Assembly (NCBI GenBank): GCA_027013225.1
Contig: JALUXU010000005.1
Span: forward strand, 35,915 to 99,914
Reading direction: 5' to 3'
DNA length: 64,000 bases
Source: Acidihalobacter sp.
Lineage (GTDB): Bacteria > Pseudomonadota > Gammaproteobacteria > DSM-5130 > Acidihalobacteraceae
Notes under the pieces: generated by a model
Databases searched by the model: none
Told to the model about the DNA's origin: nothing
What the model saw: the letters and a program-made list of their open reading frames with translations, nothing else
Shown here: one piece after another, positions 54,205 through 64,000 of the stretch
How the letters are laid out: each line of letters begins with the position of its first letter
How positions within the stretch are numbered: the first letter of the stretch is position 1
Made by a program: the position numbers and the translations under genes

Positions 54205-54696
54205 ATGCCGGAAAAAGTCGAGGATCTAGCCGCATTTCTGAATGAGCAGGGTTTATGCGCTTCATTGACGCGCAAGGAGGTCGAAACTATTCTCGAATAC
54301 ACTGAGGAGGTGTATTACGACCGCAATCAGGTCATCATGGATATTGGCGAAGTGGGCAACGCCTTGTTCATTGTCATCGAAGGCGAGGCCGCCTTGTTCC
54401 ATGAAAACGAGCAAGGCACAGAAACCGAGGTCGGTCGTTTTCATCAAGGCGAATTCATGGGCGAGATGTCCTTTTTCGATAAAAAGCCGCGTCTGGTCCG
54501 TATGAGAGCGATGCGTGATTGCACGCGCTTGTTGAAGTTGAGCCGCAATATGTATGAGAGGCTGCGGGTGGAGCATCCTTTCATTACGGTGAATCTATTG
54601 GAGTTTGCCATTGTCAGCCTGGATCATCTCATTCGTCAGATGAGCACGGAAGTCACCGTGTTGACAGATTATTATTTCGCCCCGGGAAAGAAATAA
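54205..54696 (+). CDS. Cyclic nucleotide-binding (Crp-like) domain protein without an evident HTH
   Basis: ILEYTEEVYYDRNQVIMDIGEVGNALFIVIEGEAALFHENEQGTETEVGRFHQGEFMGEMSFFDKKPR. Confidence 0.85.
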   Translation: MPEKVEDLAAFLNEQGLCASLTRKEVETILEYTEEVYYDRNQVIMDIGEVGNALFIVIEGEAALFHENEQGTETEVGRFHQGEFMGEMSFFDKKPRLVRMRAMRDCTRLLKLSRNMYERLRVEHPFITVNLLEFAIVSLDHLIRQMSTEVTVLTDYYFAPGKK

Positions 54697-54760
54697 CTGC
54701 CCTCCGGTTGATTTTCGTGGAATCTGCTTGGGTGGGGCGAAGGGCGGCGCGGACGCGGGT

Positions 54761-55921
54761 TTATTCGATTTCGATGCGTCCTTCGTGGTACCGCAAAGCC
54801 CGCTCGCCTCGGCGCAAGGCGCATAAGGTTTCGCCGGCCAATCGCTTGCGCCAGCCTCGCAAAATAGGTAGATCATTCTCACCGTATGCCAAGCGTTCTA
54901 TCTCACTACGGGTCGCCAGCATGGCGACGCCGATGTCATGCCGTTCCGCTTCGATGCGCAACGCGGCCATGAGCATATCGGCCAATGCTTCCTGATGAGG
55001 GTTCAGAACTGGACGGCGGCTGGGTTCCGGGCATTCAGCCGGTGGACGGGAACGGGCGCGTTGTACGCATTCCAGCAAGGCTTTTCCATGTCTTTCCAGG
55101 GTCTTTGACGGCAAGCCCCGGATGCGGGCGAGTTGATTCTCAGTCTCGGGCATGCGGCGGGCGATGTCGAGCAGGGGATCATCGGGCAGTATCCACTTGC
55201 GTGGTCGATCCGCTTTCGAGGCCTGAATTTCCCGCCAGGCGGCAAGTTCCTGGGCCGCGCAGAGCGATACGCCTTGTAAGCGTTGAATGCCCCGCAGGCG
55301 CTTCCATTGGGACATTGGATCGATGATATAACTGGCGGGGTCGCTGAGGCGGGCGAAATCTTCGTCCAGCCAACTCAGGCGGTCACGTGCTTTTAGCGTG
55401 TCTTTCTGGCGAAGATAGATCTCGCCGAGGTAGCGCACGTCATCTGCGGCATAGCGGATTTGTACAGGTTCCAGCGGACGTTGCGCCCAATCGGTGCGGG
55501 CATGATTTTTGTCGAGCTCAACGCCCAGCACTTCACTAACGAGGCGACCATAGCCGATTTGTTCTCCTTGACCAAGCAGCGCGGCGGCAACCTGGGTATC
55601 GAAGACCGGCGTGGGCACTTCTCCAAAAACCTGATACAAGATCTCAAGATCTTGATGTGAGGCATGCAACACTTTGTTGATGTGGGGATTCATAAACACC
55701 TCACGAAGCGGGGTGAGGTCGGAAAGCGACAGAGGATCTATGCAGCCGACCCGTTCGGGCGTTGCAATTTGGATCAAGCAAAGCCTGGCTCGGTAACTTC
55801 GTTCTCGTATGAATTCGGTATCGATCGCAATCCAGGGGGTGCCGGCCAGATGCTGTTCCACCAGATCGATTAGAGCGTTTTGCGTGTCGATATACAGGTC
55901 GTTGTCCGGAGGCAGGGGCAT
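54761..55921 (-). CDS. rnd: Ribonuclease D
   Basis: WIAIDTEFIRERSYRARLCLIQIAT; VLHASHQDLEILYQVFGEVPTPVFDTQVAAALLGQGEQIGYGRLV; YAADDVRYL; HRDC-like C-terminus. Confidence 0.94.
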   Translation of the reverse strand: MPLPPDNDLYIDTQNALIDLVEQHLAGTPWIAIDTEFIRERSYRARLCLIQIATPERVGCIDPLSLSDLTPLREVFMNPHINKVLHASHQDLEILYQVFGEVPTPVFDTQVAAALLGQGEQIGYGRLVSEVLGVELDKNHARTDWAQRPLEPVQIRYAADDVRYLGEIYLRQKDTLKARDRLSWLDEDFARLSDPASYIIDPMSQWKRLRGIQRLQGVSLCAAQELAAWREIQASKADRPRKWILPDDPLLDIARRMPETENQLARIRGLPSKTLERHGKALLECVQRARSRPPAECPEPSRRPVLNPHQEALADMLMAALRIEAERHDIGVAMLATRSEIERLAYGENDLPILRGWRKRLAGETLCALRRGERALRYHEGRIEIE

Positions 55922-56030
55922 ACCTTAGGTTTCCAGTGTTGTTATCTTGTTGTTGGGCAAAGGTGTCGAAAGCCGGCTGAAGTGAGCGGATATGGACAAA
56001 AAACCGGCCAGGAGTGATTCCATAGAGCGA

Positions 56031-56519
56031 TCACTGCGCCATTTTCAAGCCGCGGCGCAAGCCGCGCAGCAGCAGGTAGATAATCGGCCAAAACAGAAGA
56101 TCACTCATCAAAGGATACCAGTAGGCCACGGTCGCCGGTGGCTGTTCGGCGACGCCATAGATCCACAAAACGAGAAGTCGATAGATCGCCAGCAGAATGC
56201 CGATGCTCAAGGTCTGTTGCCATAGGGGTTGCAGCCGGATCTGCTGATGGAAGCGAATGCCAAGGTAAGACAACACTGCCAAGGCGAGAGCATGCTGTCC
56301 AAGCAAGGTGCCGGTCAGCGCATCCATGAGCAATCCCGAAATCCAAGCGCTGCCGGGACCAAAGCGGCGGGGGAGCGCAAGACTCCAGTAGATGCTGGCG
56401 AGTGCCACCCAGTCCGGGCGATAGTATTGCAATGTTTGCGGCAGCGCGATTACTGTAAGCCCCAGCGCCAGTATCAGGCTGATCCAGATGCCTAGATAAG
56501 TTTGCAGCCATCGATTCAT
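56031..56519 (-). CDS. mreD: Rod shape-determining protein MreD
   Basis: Hydrophobic protein after mreC; RPDWVALASIYWSLALPRRFGPGSAWISGLLMDALTGTLLGQHALALAVLSYL. Confidence 0.92.
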   Translation of the reverse strand: MNRWLQTYLGIWISLILALGLTVIALPQTLQYYRPDWVALASIYWSLALPRRFGPGSAWISGLLMDALTGTLLGQHALALAVLSYLGIRFHQQIRLQPLWQQTLSIGILLAIYRLLVLWIYGVAEQPPATVAYWYPLMSDLLFWPIIYLLLRGLRRGLKMAQ

Positions 56520-57481
56520 GAGTGTCCGGATGCTGTAGATGGTAATGTCAGTGAAGAATGATCCAACGGCGTGTTGTTCCACAGCAAAAGCACTGTCCGA
56601 TGCTTGTCGAGGAAGGCATCCGGCTTGCAGGCAATCTTGGCGAAAGGGTTTCCAGGCGTTCTTATCACGGCGATGACGGTGCATACTGGATAATCAGGAG
56701 GGAATCTTCCACCCAGGCCGGAAGTGACCATCCGGTCACCCTCCTTGATGTCAGCTGTATTGGCGGCGCTCTTCAATTCCAGCACGTTTGCCTGGCCGGT
56801 ACCGACGGCCAAGAGACGTAGGCCGCTGCGCAGATCGATGACCGGCACGGCGCTCGATGGATCCGAAATGAGTAGTACTTCGGAGCTGTAAGGACCCACT
56901 CGAACGATTTGGCCGAGCAGCCCTCTGGCATCGATCACGGCCTGTCCGACATGGGCGCCATCGATCTTGCCCTGGTTGATGACGATTCTTTGGGCGTAGG
57001 GTTCCAGGTCCACCGCCAACAAACTCGCGACCTTGACTTTTATTGGCAGGGTTTTGCTAGCTCGCAGCAAATGGCGAAGGCGAAGGTTTTCGGCCTGCAG
57101 CGCATTGAATGTCAGCAGCTTGGCTTGAAGCAAAACATTTGCGCGCCGCAAGCTTTGATTTTCCTCGATCAGTTGTTGACGGGACGCAAACTCCTTGGCC
57201 AGTCCTTGGCCAAGGAGCTCTGGTTGGGCAACGAGTTGTTGAATCGGCCAGACAAGGTAATGCAAGCCATAGCGAAGCGGCTGTATGGCAGGGAATTGCT
57301 TGTCGGCCACCATCAAAAGTATTGCGAATGCCACAAGCAACAGCGTTTTGATGGTCAGGCCAGGGTCGATGGTGAAAAGTGGCTGCTTGATATCGATCCT
57401 CCCGCCGCGAATTACCCGGCAAACGCCAGGGGCGAATAGCGGGCTTGCGCCTTGAAAGCCGAGCCGTATGAGTCGCGCCAA
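56516..57481 (-). CDS. mreC: Rod shape-determining protein MreC
   Basis: YLVWPIQQLVAQPELL; coiled-coil; GQAVIDARGLLGQIVRVGPYSSEVLLISDPSSAVPV; GDRMVTSGLGGRFPPDYPVCTV. Confidence 0.93.
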   Translation of the reverse strand: MARLIRLGFQGASPLFAPGVCRVIRGGRIDIKQPLFTIDPGLTIKTLLLVAFAILLMVADKQFPAIQPLRYGLHYLVWPIQQLVAQPELLGQGLAKEFASRQQLIEENQSLRRANVLLQAKLLTFNALQAENLRLRHLLRASKTLPIKVKVASLLAVDLEPYAQRIVINQGKIDGAHVGQAVIDARGLLGQIVRVGPYSSEVLLISDPSSAVPVIDLRSGLRLLAVGTGQANVLELKSAANTADIKEGDRMVTSGLGGRFPPDYPVCTVIAVIRTPGNPFAKIACKPDAFLDKHRTVLLLWNNTPLDHSSLTLPSTASGHS

Positions 57482-57605
57482 AGGGGAAGGCGTAGGTCAA
57501 AACCCAGTGTCAAGGGTTTAGTTTTAAAGGATTTTAGAGGCATGCTCTGGATTGACCTCACTTTAAGCAAGATCCCAAATGAAACCGGATGTTTCGCGCG
57601 AAGGT

Positions 57606-58682
<1,077 letters not shown>

Positions 58683-58771
58683 CTATCAATAGGGTGGCTT
58701 TTGGGCAAGGCGGGTTTGTGTTAATTTTCACGGTTTGAATGCCAACCTTTCCAAATCGTGAGGATTTACCC

Positions 58772-59059
58772 ATGCCCCTTGGTTCCGATGAGGTAAAGCG
58801 GATTGCGCATCTTGCCCGCCTCGCCTTGCCTCCTGATACTGTTGACGCCTATGCGCGCGATCTGTCGTCCATTCTGACTTTTGTAGAGCAACTTGAGGCT
58901 GTGGATACGCAGGGTATTCAACCCATGGCTCATCCTCAGGAATCGAAGCAGCGCCTTCGTCCGGATGTGGTGACCGAAAGCGATCAGAGTGCCCGTTTTC
59001 AATCGCTCGCACCCCGTGCCGAGATGGGTTTGTACCTGGTTCCAAAAGTCATCGAGTGA
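58772..59059 (+). CDS. gatC: Asp-tRNA(Asn)/Glu-tRNA(Gln) amidotransferase subunit C
   Basis: [54 protein letters not shown]. Confidence 0.95.
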   Translation: MPLGSDEVKRIAHLARLALPPDTVDAYARDLSSILTFVEQLEAVDTQGIQPMAHPQESKQRLRPDVVTESDQSARFQSLAPRAEMGLYLVPKVIE

Positions 59060-59081
59060 TTTTTCGTCAAGCGGAAATATA

Positions 59082-60542
59082 ATGAACCTTCATGAAAAAA
59101 CATTGGCCGAATTGTCGGCAGCCTTACGCTCGGGTGAGATTACGAGCCGTTCCCTGACGACGCATTACCTGGATCGTATCCGCGCATTGGATAAGCGATT
59201 GAATGCCGTCATCACCCTCGTTGAAGAACAGGCCATGGCCGAGGCCGAGGCTGCCGATGCCCGCATCGCGGCGGGGCGAGCCGGCCCCTTGACGGGCATC
59301 CCCCTTTTGCACAAGGACCTTTTTTGTACTGATGGGGTGCGCACTTCTTGTGGTTCGCGCATGCTCGACAACTTCATCGCACCTTATGATGCGGCTGTCG
59401 TGGAAAATCTTCGTGAAGCGGGCATGATCATGCTCGGCAAAACGAACATGGATGAATTCGCCATGGGTTCATCCAATGAAACCAGCTATTATGGCCCGGT
59501 GCGCAATCCCTGGGACACCCAGCGGGTTCCTGGCGGCTCTTCCGGCGGTTCCGCTGTCGCTGTGGCGGCGCGCCTTGTACCCACAACCACGGGCACTGAT
59601 ACGGGTGGCTCTATTCGTCAGCCAGCTGCTCTTTGCGGAATCACCGGCATCAAGCCCACCTACGGCCGGGTTTCGCGATGGGGGATGGTGGCGTTCGCTT
59701 CCAGCCTGGATCAAGGCGGTGTTTTCGCGCGTACGGCTGAAGATTGCGCGCTCGTTCTGGGGGCGATGGCGGGCTTCGATGAACGCGATTCGACAAGTGT
59801 GGATCGCGAAGTTCCAGACTATGCGGCACACCTTGGCGCAAGTCTCAAGGAGTTGCGTATCGGCTTGCCGGAGGAGTATTTCAAAGAAGGCTTGGACGCG
59901 GGAGTGGCCGCGGCGGTGGATGCGGCGGTGGATGTTTTCAGGTCGTTGGGCGCGGAGGTCAAATCCATCCGCTTGCCGAACGCCCATCTCGCCGTACCTA
60001 CCTATTATGTGATTGCGCCGGCGGAATGTTCCTCTAATTTGTCACGTTTCGATGGCGTACGCTATGGCCATCGCTGTGAGAATCCGCGCGATCTCACCGA
60101 TCTTTACGAGCGTTCACGGGGCGAAGGTTTCGGCGCTGAGGTCAAACGGCGCATCATGATTGGCACATACGCCTTGTCGGCAGGGTATTACGATGCCTAC
60201 TATCTCAAGGCCCAAAAAGTACGCCGTCTGATCAGCGAGGATTTCAGAGAGGCATTTTCCCAAGTCGATCTGATTCTCGGGCCGACCAGCCCGACTACTG
60301 CCTTCCGCCTGGGCGAGAAAGCGGATGATCCGGTAAGCATGTATCTGTCTGATATTTACACGATTGCGGTCAATCTCGCTGGTTTGCCCGGTATGTCGAT
60401 ACCTGCCGGCTTCGTTGAGGGGTTGCCGGTGGGTTTGCAGATCGTTGGCAATTATTTCGACGAGGCCCGAATGCTGAATGCGGCGCATCAATATCAGCAG
60501 GCTACCGATTGGCATCTTCGCGTACCGCCGGGATTCGAGTAA
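59082..60542 (+). CDS. gatA: Asp-tRNA(Asn)/Glu-tRNA(Gln) amidotransferase subunit A
   Basis: [82 protein letters not shown]. Confidence 0.98.
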   Translation: MNLHEKTLAELSAALRSGEITSRSLTTHYLDRIRALDKRLNAVITLVEEQAMAEAEAADARIAAGRAGPLTGIPLLHKDLFCTDGVRTSCGSRMLDNFIAPYDAAVVENLREAGMIMLGKTNMDEFAMGSSNETSYYGPVRNPWDTQRVPGGSSGGSAVAVAARLVPTTTGTDTGGSIRQPAALCGITGIKPTYGRVSRWGMVAFASSLDQGGVFARTAEDCALVLGAMAGFDERDSTSVDREVPDYAAHLGASLKELRIGLPEEYFKEGLDAGVAAAVDAAVDVFRSLGAEVKSIRLPNAHLAVPTYYVIAPAECSSNLSRFDGVRYGHRCENPRDLTDLYERSRGEGFGAEVKRRIMIGTYALSAGYYDAYYLKAQKVRRLISEDFREAFSQVDLILGPTSPTTAFRLGEKADDPVSMYLSDIYTIAVNLAGLPGMSIPAGFVEGLPVGLQIVGNYFDEARMLNAAHQYQQATDWHLRVPPGFE

Positions 60543-60552
60543 GGAGAGCTTT

Positions 60553-61989
60553 ATGGAATGGGAAGTCGTCATTGGTTTGGAAATCCATGCCCAGCTGGCT
60601 ACGCGTAGCAAAATATTTTCCGGTGCCTCCACGGCCTATGGTGCTGAACCCAACACTCAAGCCTGTGCAGTCGATCTCGGTCTCCCCGGCGTGTTGCCGG
60701 TGCTCAATGCCGAGGCAGTGCGCATGGCGGTGAAATTTGGGCTGGCGATCGATGCCACTGTGGCCAGCCGTTCCGTGTTTGCACGCAAAAATTATTTCTA
60801 TCCCGACCTGCCCAAGGGATATCAGATTTCTCAATATGAATTGCCGGTGGTCAGCCAAGGAGCCGTAGAGATAGAGCTCGACGACGGGAACGTTAAAACC
60901 ATCGGCGTCACGCGTGCGCATCTTGAGGAGGATGCCGGCAAATCCGTCCATGATGCTTTCCCGGATGCGACCGGCATCGATCTCAACCGCGCCGGCACGC
61001 CCTTGCTGGAGATCGTATCTGAGCCCGACATGCGCTCAGCCCGGGAAGCCGTGGCCTACATGAAGAAAATCCATTCCTTGGTGCGCTACCTGGGTATATG
61101 CGATGGCAACATGCAGGAAGGTTCCTTCCGTTGCGATGCCAATGTCTCAGTGCGCCGCAAAGGATCACATGAGTTCGGCGTGCGTACGGAGACCAAGAAT
61201 CTTAACTCTTTCCGCTTTGTGGAACGCGCCATCAATTTCGAGGTCGAGCGCCAGATCGATGTGCTCGAGAGCGGCGGGGCGGTGGTGCAGGAAACTCGCC
61301 TCTATGATGCCGCCAAGGATGAAACCCGGCCGATGCGTTCCAAGGAAGAGGCCAATGACTATCGTTATTTTCCCGATCCTGATTTGCTGCCTCTGGAAAT
61401 CGACGCCGCGTTCCTTGAGGCCGTGCAAGCGGAGTTGCCCGAGCTGCCGGACGCAAAGAAACGTCGTTTCATGGGGGAGTATGGGCTTTCCGCCTATGAT
61501 GCCGGCGTTTTGACTGCGAGTCGGGAGATGGCGGATTACTATGAAGCCGTGATCGAAGCCTGCAATGGAGAGGCGAAGCTTGCCGCCAATTGGGTGATGG
61601 GTGATTTTTCCGCCCATCTGAACAAGAGTGCGTGCGAGATTGGCGAAGCACCGGTGACGGCCTCCATGCTGGGTGGTTTGTTGATCCGCATCCTCGACAA
61701 TACCATCTCAGGCAAGATCGCCAAGGAAGTTTTCGAAGCGATGTGGGCGGGTGAAGGGAATGCGGATGCCATCATCGAGGCGCGCGGGCTCAAGCAGATC
61801 AGCGATAGCGGTGCCCTGGAGGCGATCATTGACGACATCATCGCCTCCCATCCCGCCCAAGTTGAACAATACCGAGCCGGAAAAGAAAAGCTGATCGGCT
61901 TTTTCGTTGGTCAAGCGATGAAAGCCACCCAAGGCAAGGCCAATCCGCAGCAGCTCAACGCTTTGCTTAAGCGGAAACTCAGTGGTTGA
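60553..61989 (+). CDS. gatB: Asp-tRNA(Asn)/Glu-tRNA(Gln) amidotransferase subunit B
   Basis: [52 protein letters not shown]-terminal [16 protein letters not shown]. Confidence 0.98.
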   Translation: MEWEVVIGLEIHAQLATRSKIFSGASTAYGAEPNTQACAVDLGLPGVLPVLNAEAVRMAVKFGLAIDATVASRSVFARKNYFYPDLPKGYQISQYELPVVSQGAVEIELDDGNVKTIGVTRAHLEEDAGKSVHDAFPDATGIDLNRAGTPLLEIVSEPDMRSAREAVAYMKKIHSLVRYLGICDGNMQEGSFRCDANVSVRRKGSHEFGVRTETKNLNSFRFVERAINFEVERQIDVLESGGAVVQETRLYDAAKDETRPMRSKEEANDYRYFPDPDLLPLEIDAAFLEAVQAELPELPDAKKRRFMGEYGLSAYDAGVLTASREMADYYEAVIEACNGEAKLAANWVMGDFSAHLNKSACEIGEAPVTASMLGGLLIRILDNTISGKIAKEVFEAMWAGEGNADAIIEARGLKQISDSGALEAIIDDIIASHPAQVEQYRAGKEKLIGFFVGQAMKATQGKANPQQLNALLKRKLSG

Positions 61990-62006
61990 CCGAAGGCATC
62001 GCCCGA

Positions 62007-62918
62007 ATGATTGAGCGCGATACCCTGCATCGTTTCCTCATTGAGGGCACTCAGGTGCGCGGGGAATGGGTGCACCTGGATGCCACCTGGAACGCTTTAC
62101 TGGAACGTGTCGATTATCCACCGGCGGTGCGTCGGCTGCTTGGTGAGGCCTTGGCCGCCACCGCTCTTTTGGCGGCTACGCTCAAAATCAGCGGTTCGCT
62201 GACACTGCAAATCCGCGCCGAGGGACACGTGCCCTTGCTGGTCACGCAAGCCAGGGTTGGAGCGGCGCGTGAGGGTGAATCCGAAGGGCATGGGCGCCGG
62301 ACGCTCAGAGGACTGGCCCATTGGCGCGGCAAGGTGCCAGAAGATGAAATTTTGCTGGATTTATGCGGCCCCGGCTATCTTGCGTTGACTATCGATCCAG
62401 GGCAGGGCAAGGAGCGTTATCAAGGCATCGTGGCCTTGGCGGGACGCAATCTGGTGGAGGCTCTGCAAGATTATTTTGATCGCTCCGAGCAGCTTCCTAC
62501 GCGTCTCTGGTTGATGACCGACGAGCACGCGGCCGCGGGTCTGCTCTTGCAGGCATTGCCTGGACAGGAACGAGACCCCGATGCCTGGGAGCGAACCGTT
62601 ATGTTGGCGGACACCCTGACCGGAAATGAGCTTCTTGATTTGAATGTGGATCATTTGCTGTATCGTCTTTATCACCAGGAAGAGGTTCGTCTGTTCGAAA
62701 GGGAGCCCGTTGCTTTCCATTGCGGTTGTTCCCGTGAGCGCGTTGCCGAGATGCTTCGAGGATTAGGCAGAGAAGAGGTCGCGAGCATCCTCGACGAGCA
62801 GGGGTGCGTCGATGTCGATTGCGAGTTCTGCGGGGCTCATTACCGATTCGACGCTGTTGATGCGCATGCGGTTTTTTTAGACGAACGTATTGAAAACTAT
62901 TCTAAAAACGAGCATTGA
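62007..62918 (+). CDS. hslO: Hsp33 redox-regulated chaperone
   Basis: RGEWVHLDATWNALLERVDYPPAVRRLLGEALAATALLAATLKISGSLTLQ; C-terminal zinc motif FHCGCSRERVAEMLRGLG...VDCEFCGAHYRFD. Confidence 0.95.
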   Translation: MIERDTLHRFLIEGTQVRGEWVHLDATWNALLERVDYPPAVRRLLGEALAATALLAATLKISGSLTLQIRAEGHVPLLVTQARVGAAREGESEGHGRRTLRGLAHWRGKVPEDEILLDLCGPGYLALTIDPGQGKERYQGIVALAGRNLVEALQDYFDRSEQLPTRLWLMTDEHAAAGLLLQALPGQERDPDAWERTVMLADTLTGNELLDLNVDHLLYRLYHQEEVRLFEREPVAFHCGCSRERVAEMLRGLGREEVASILDEQGCVDVDCEFCGAHYRFDAVDAHAVFLDERIENYSKNEH

Positions 62919-63001
62919 CAAGCGCCTTATCGCTTATTCCGGCGACGGTTGCAATGCGATTTTGGATATCAATCCCTTCACCTCCCTCTTGGCGGCATGC
63001 A

Positions 63002-63954
63002 ATGAATAATGATCCCCTCGTCATAGAAGCTAAAGAAATCAGGCAGGCCGCCGAAGAGTTGCTTTTGTCTTCTCTATTTGAATACCAGGGCGAGGCGGTA
63101 GGAACAAGGGCCGCTTTGAGCGCCAGCATCGCCGCGGAAAATTACGCTGATTGTTTCATCCGGGATTCCGTGCCCTCGGCGTTGGTGTTCCTGTTGCAGG
63201 GACGATCTGAAATCGTACGAAATTTTTAGCGGATCAGCCTGCGCTTGCGGGGGTTGCAAGAAGAAATGTAGGGGCACCATCGCTTTCCACGCGTCATGCC
63301 AGCCAGTTTTCGCGTAGAGCGAAATGGATTCACGAAGAAGTATTGCGTGCCGATTTCGGTGATCGCGCCATTGGACGGGTGGCGCCCGTCGATTCGATGA
63401 GGTGGTGGGTGCGTTGATACTGCAGGCTTATATCAACGTTACCGGAGATACGAATCTTTCCGAAGCGCCGGATTTCCAGCAGGGTCTGAAATCCATTCTT
63501 TCGGTATTGCTCAACGACCGGTTTGAAGTTTTTCCAACTTTACTTGTCCCCGATGGCGCTTTCATGATTGACTGGCGTCTGGATGTTTATGGACACCCTC
63601 TAGACATGATGTTTTGACCTGCCCTCCTCAATGTGGCTCTGCTTAAGGGTGTATACCCATCCTCAACGGTAACCCACGATCGTTGAGGATGGGCAGGTCA
63701 AAACATCATGTCTAGAAATCCAGTCCCTCTTCTTCGCCGTTTTGAATGCCATGGAAGAGTTGCTCGTGCCGGATGAGGTGACTGCGCCCATGCTCGAGCT
63801 GGTGGCCAAACGCCGGGCTTATTTGACCGAATACGCTCGCCTTTCCTATTGGCTTGACGTGGCGAAGTTGAATGAAATTCATCGCTATGAGACAGAAGGG
63901 TTCGAGCAGTTAAGCAGTTACTTGCACGATATTGCGCGTTCATATACAAATTAA
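63002..63954 (+). pseudogene. GH100 neutral/alkaline invertase-like gene, decayed
   Basis: GH100-like fragments in several frames: SIAAENYADCFIRDSVPSALVFLLQGRSEIVRNF* / RISLRLRGLQEEM*GHHRFPRVMPASFRV / EEVLRADFGDRAIGRVAPVDSMRWW / ALILQAYINVTGDTNL...DRFEVFPTLLVPDGAFMIDWRLDVYGHPL [element] EIQSLFFAVLNAMEELLVPDE...YWLDVAKLNEIHRYETEGFEQL. Confidence 0.85.
63604..63711. mobile_element. 108-bp MITE-like element with CTAG target-site duplication
   Basis: Terminal inverted repeats ACATGATGTTTTGACCTGCCC / GGGCAGGTCAAAACATCATGT (21/21), flanked by CTAG at 63600-63603 and 63712-63715; removing the element plus one CTAG restores GH100 reading VYGHPLEIQSLFFAVL. Confidence 0.92.
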
Positions 63955-64000
63955 GCATGTCTAGTAAGATGGTCAGTATTCGCGAAGCCGCCGAGTTCCT

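Noticed and set aside
63942-63975. Second partial match to the MITE end (GCATGTCTAG near 63952)
   Set aside because: Only about 8 bp shared with the TIR/CTAG end; too short to call another element.

Overview
64 kb bacterial chromosomal window, mostly housekeeping and dense on both strands. The gene content suggests an autotrophy-capable gammaproteobacterium or Acidithiobacillia-like lineage; this is inference, as no rRNA or other marker is present. Main blocks: KefB-type antiporter (partial); proVWX-like betaine ABC transporter; uvrD; sucA-sucB; metK / SAH riboswitch / ahcY / metF / rsmE; tkt-gap-pgk-pyk-fba; CIRCE-groES-groEL; TolC/HlyD/ABC/ABC-2 exporter; CDF transporter with a C-terminal NifX-like domain, then a SigZ-like ECF sigma factor; LpxH-like phosphoesterase; decayed IS30 element; PfkB kinase-murJ; DEAD-box helicase; second CDF; LPD-like flavoprotein; NitT/TauT-type ABC transporter with no binding protein; cca; epimerase; small Omp85 protein; EIIA-Man/HPr/mgtE without ptsI; rnd; mreBCD; gatCAB; hslO; decayed GH100 invertase gene. 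The most notable non-routine signals are: (1) a 108-bp MITE-like element with 21-bp perfect terminal inverted repeats and a CTAG target duplication inside the GH100 pseudogene; (2) an LPD-like protein lacking both redox cysteines and the catalytic histidine; (3) a ~144-bp multibranched palindrome upstream of the DEAD-box helicase; (4) a double-NBD ABC ATPase with degenerate motifs in both halves; (5) a PTS remnant lacking EI; (6) a CDF-NifX domain fusion. I found no clearly new multi-gene defence or mobile system. All family names come from reading the translations; no database search was run.
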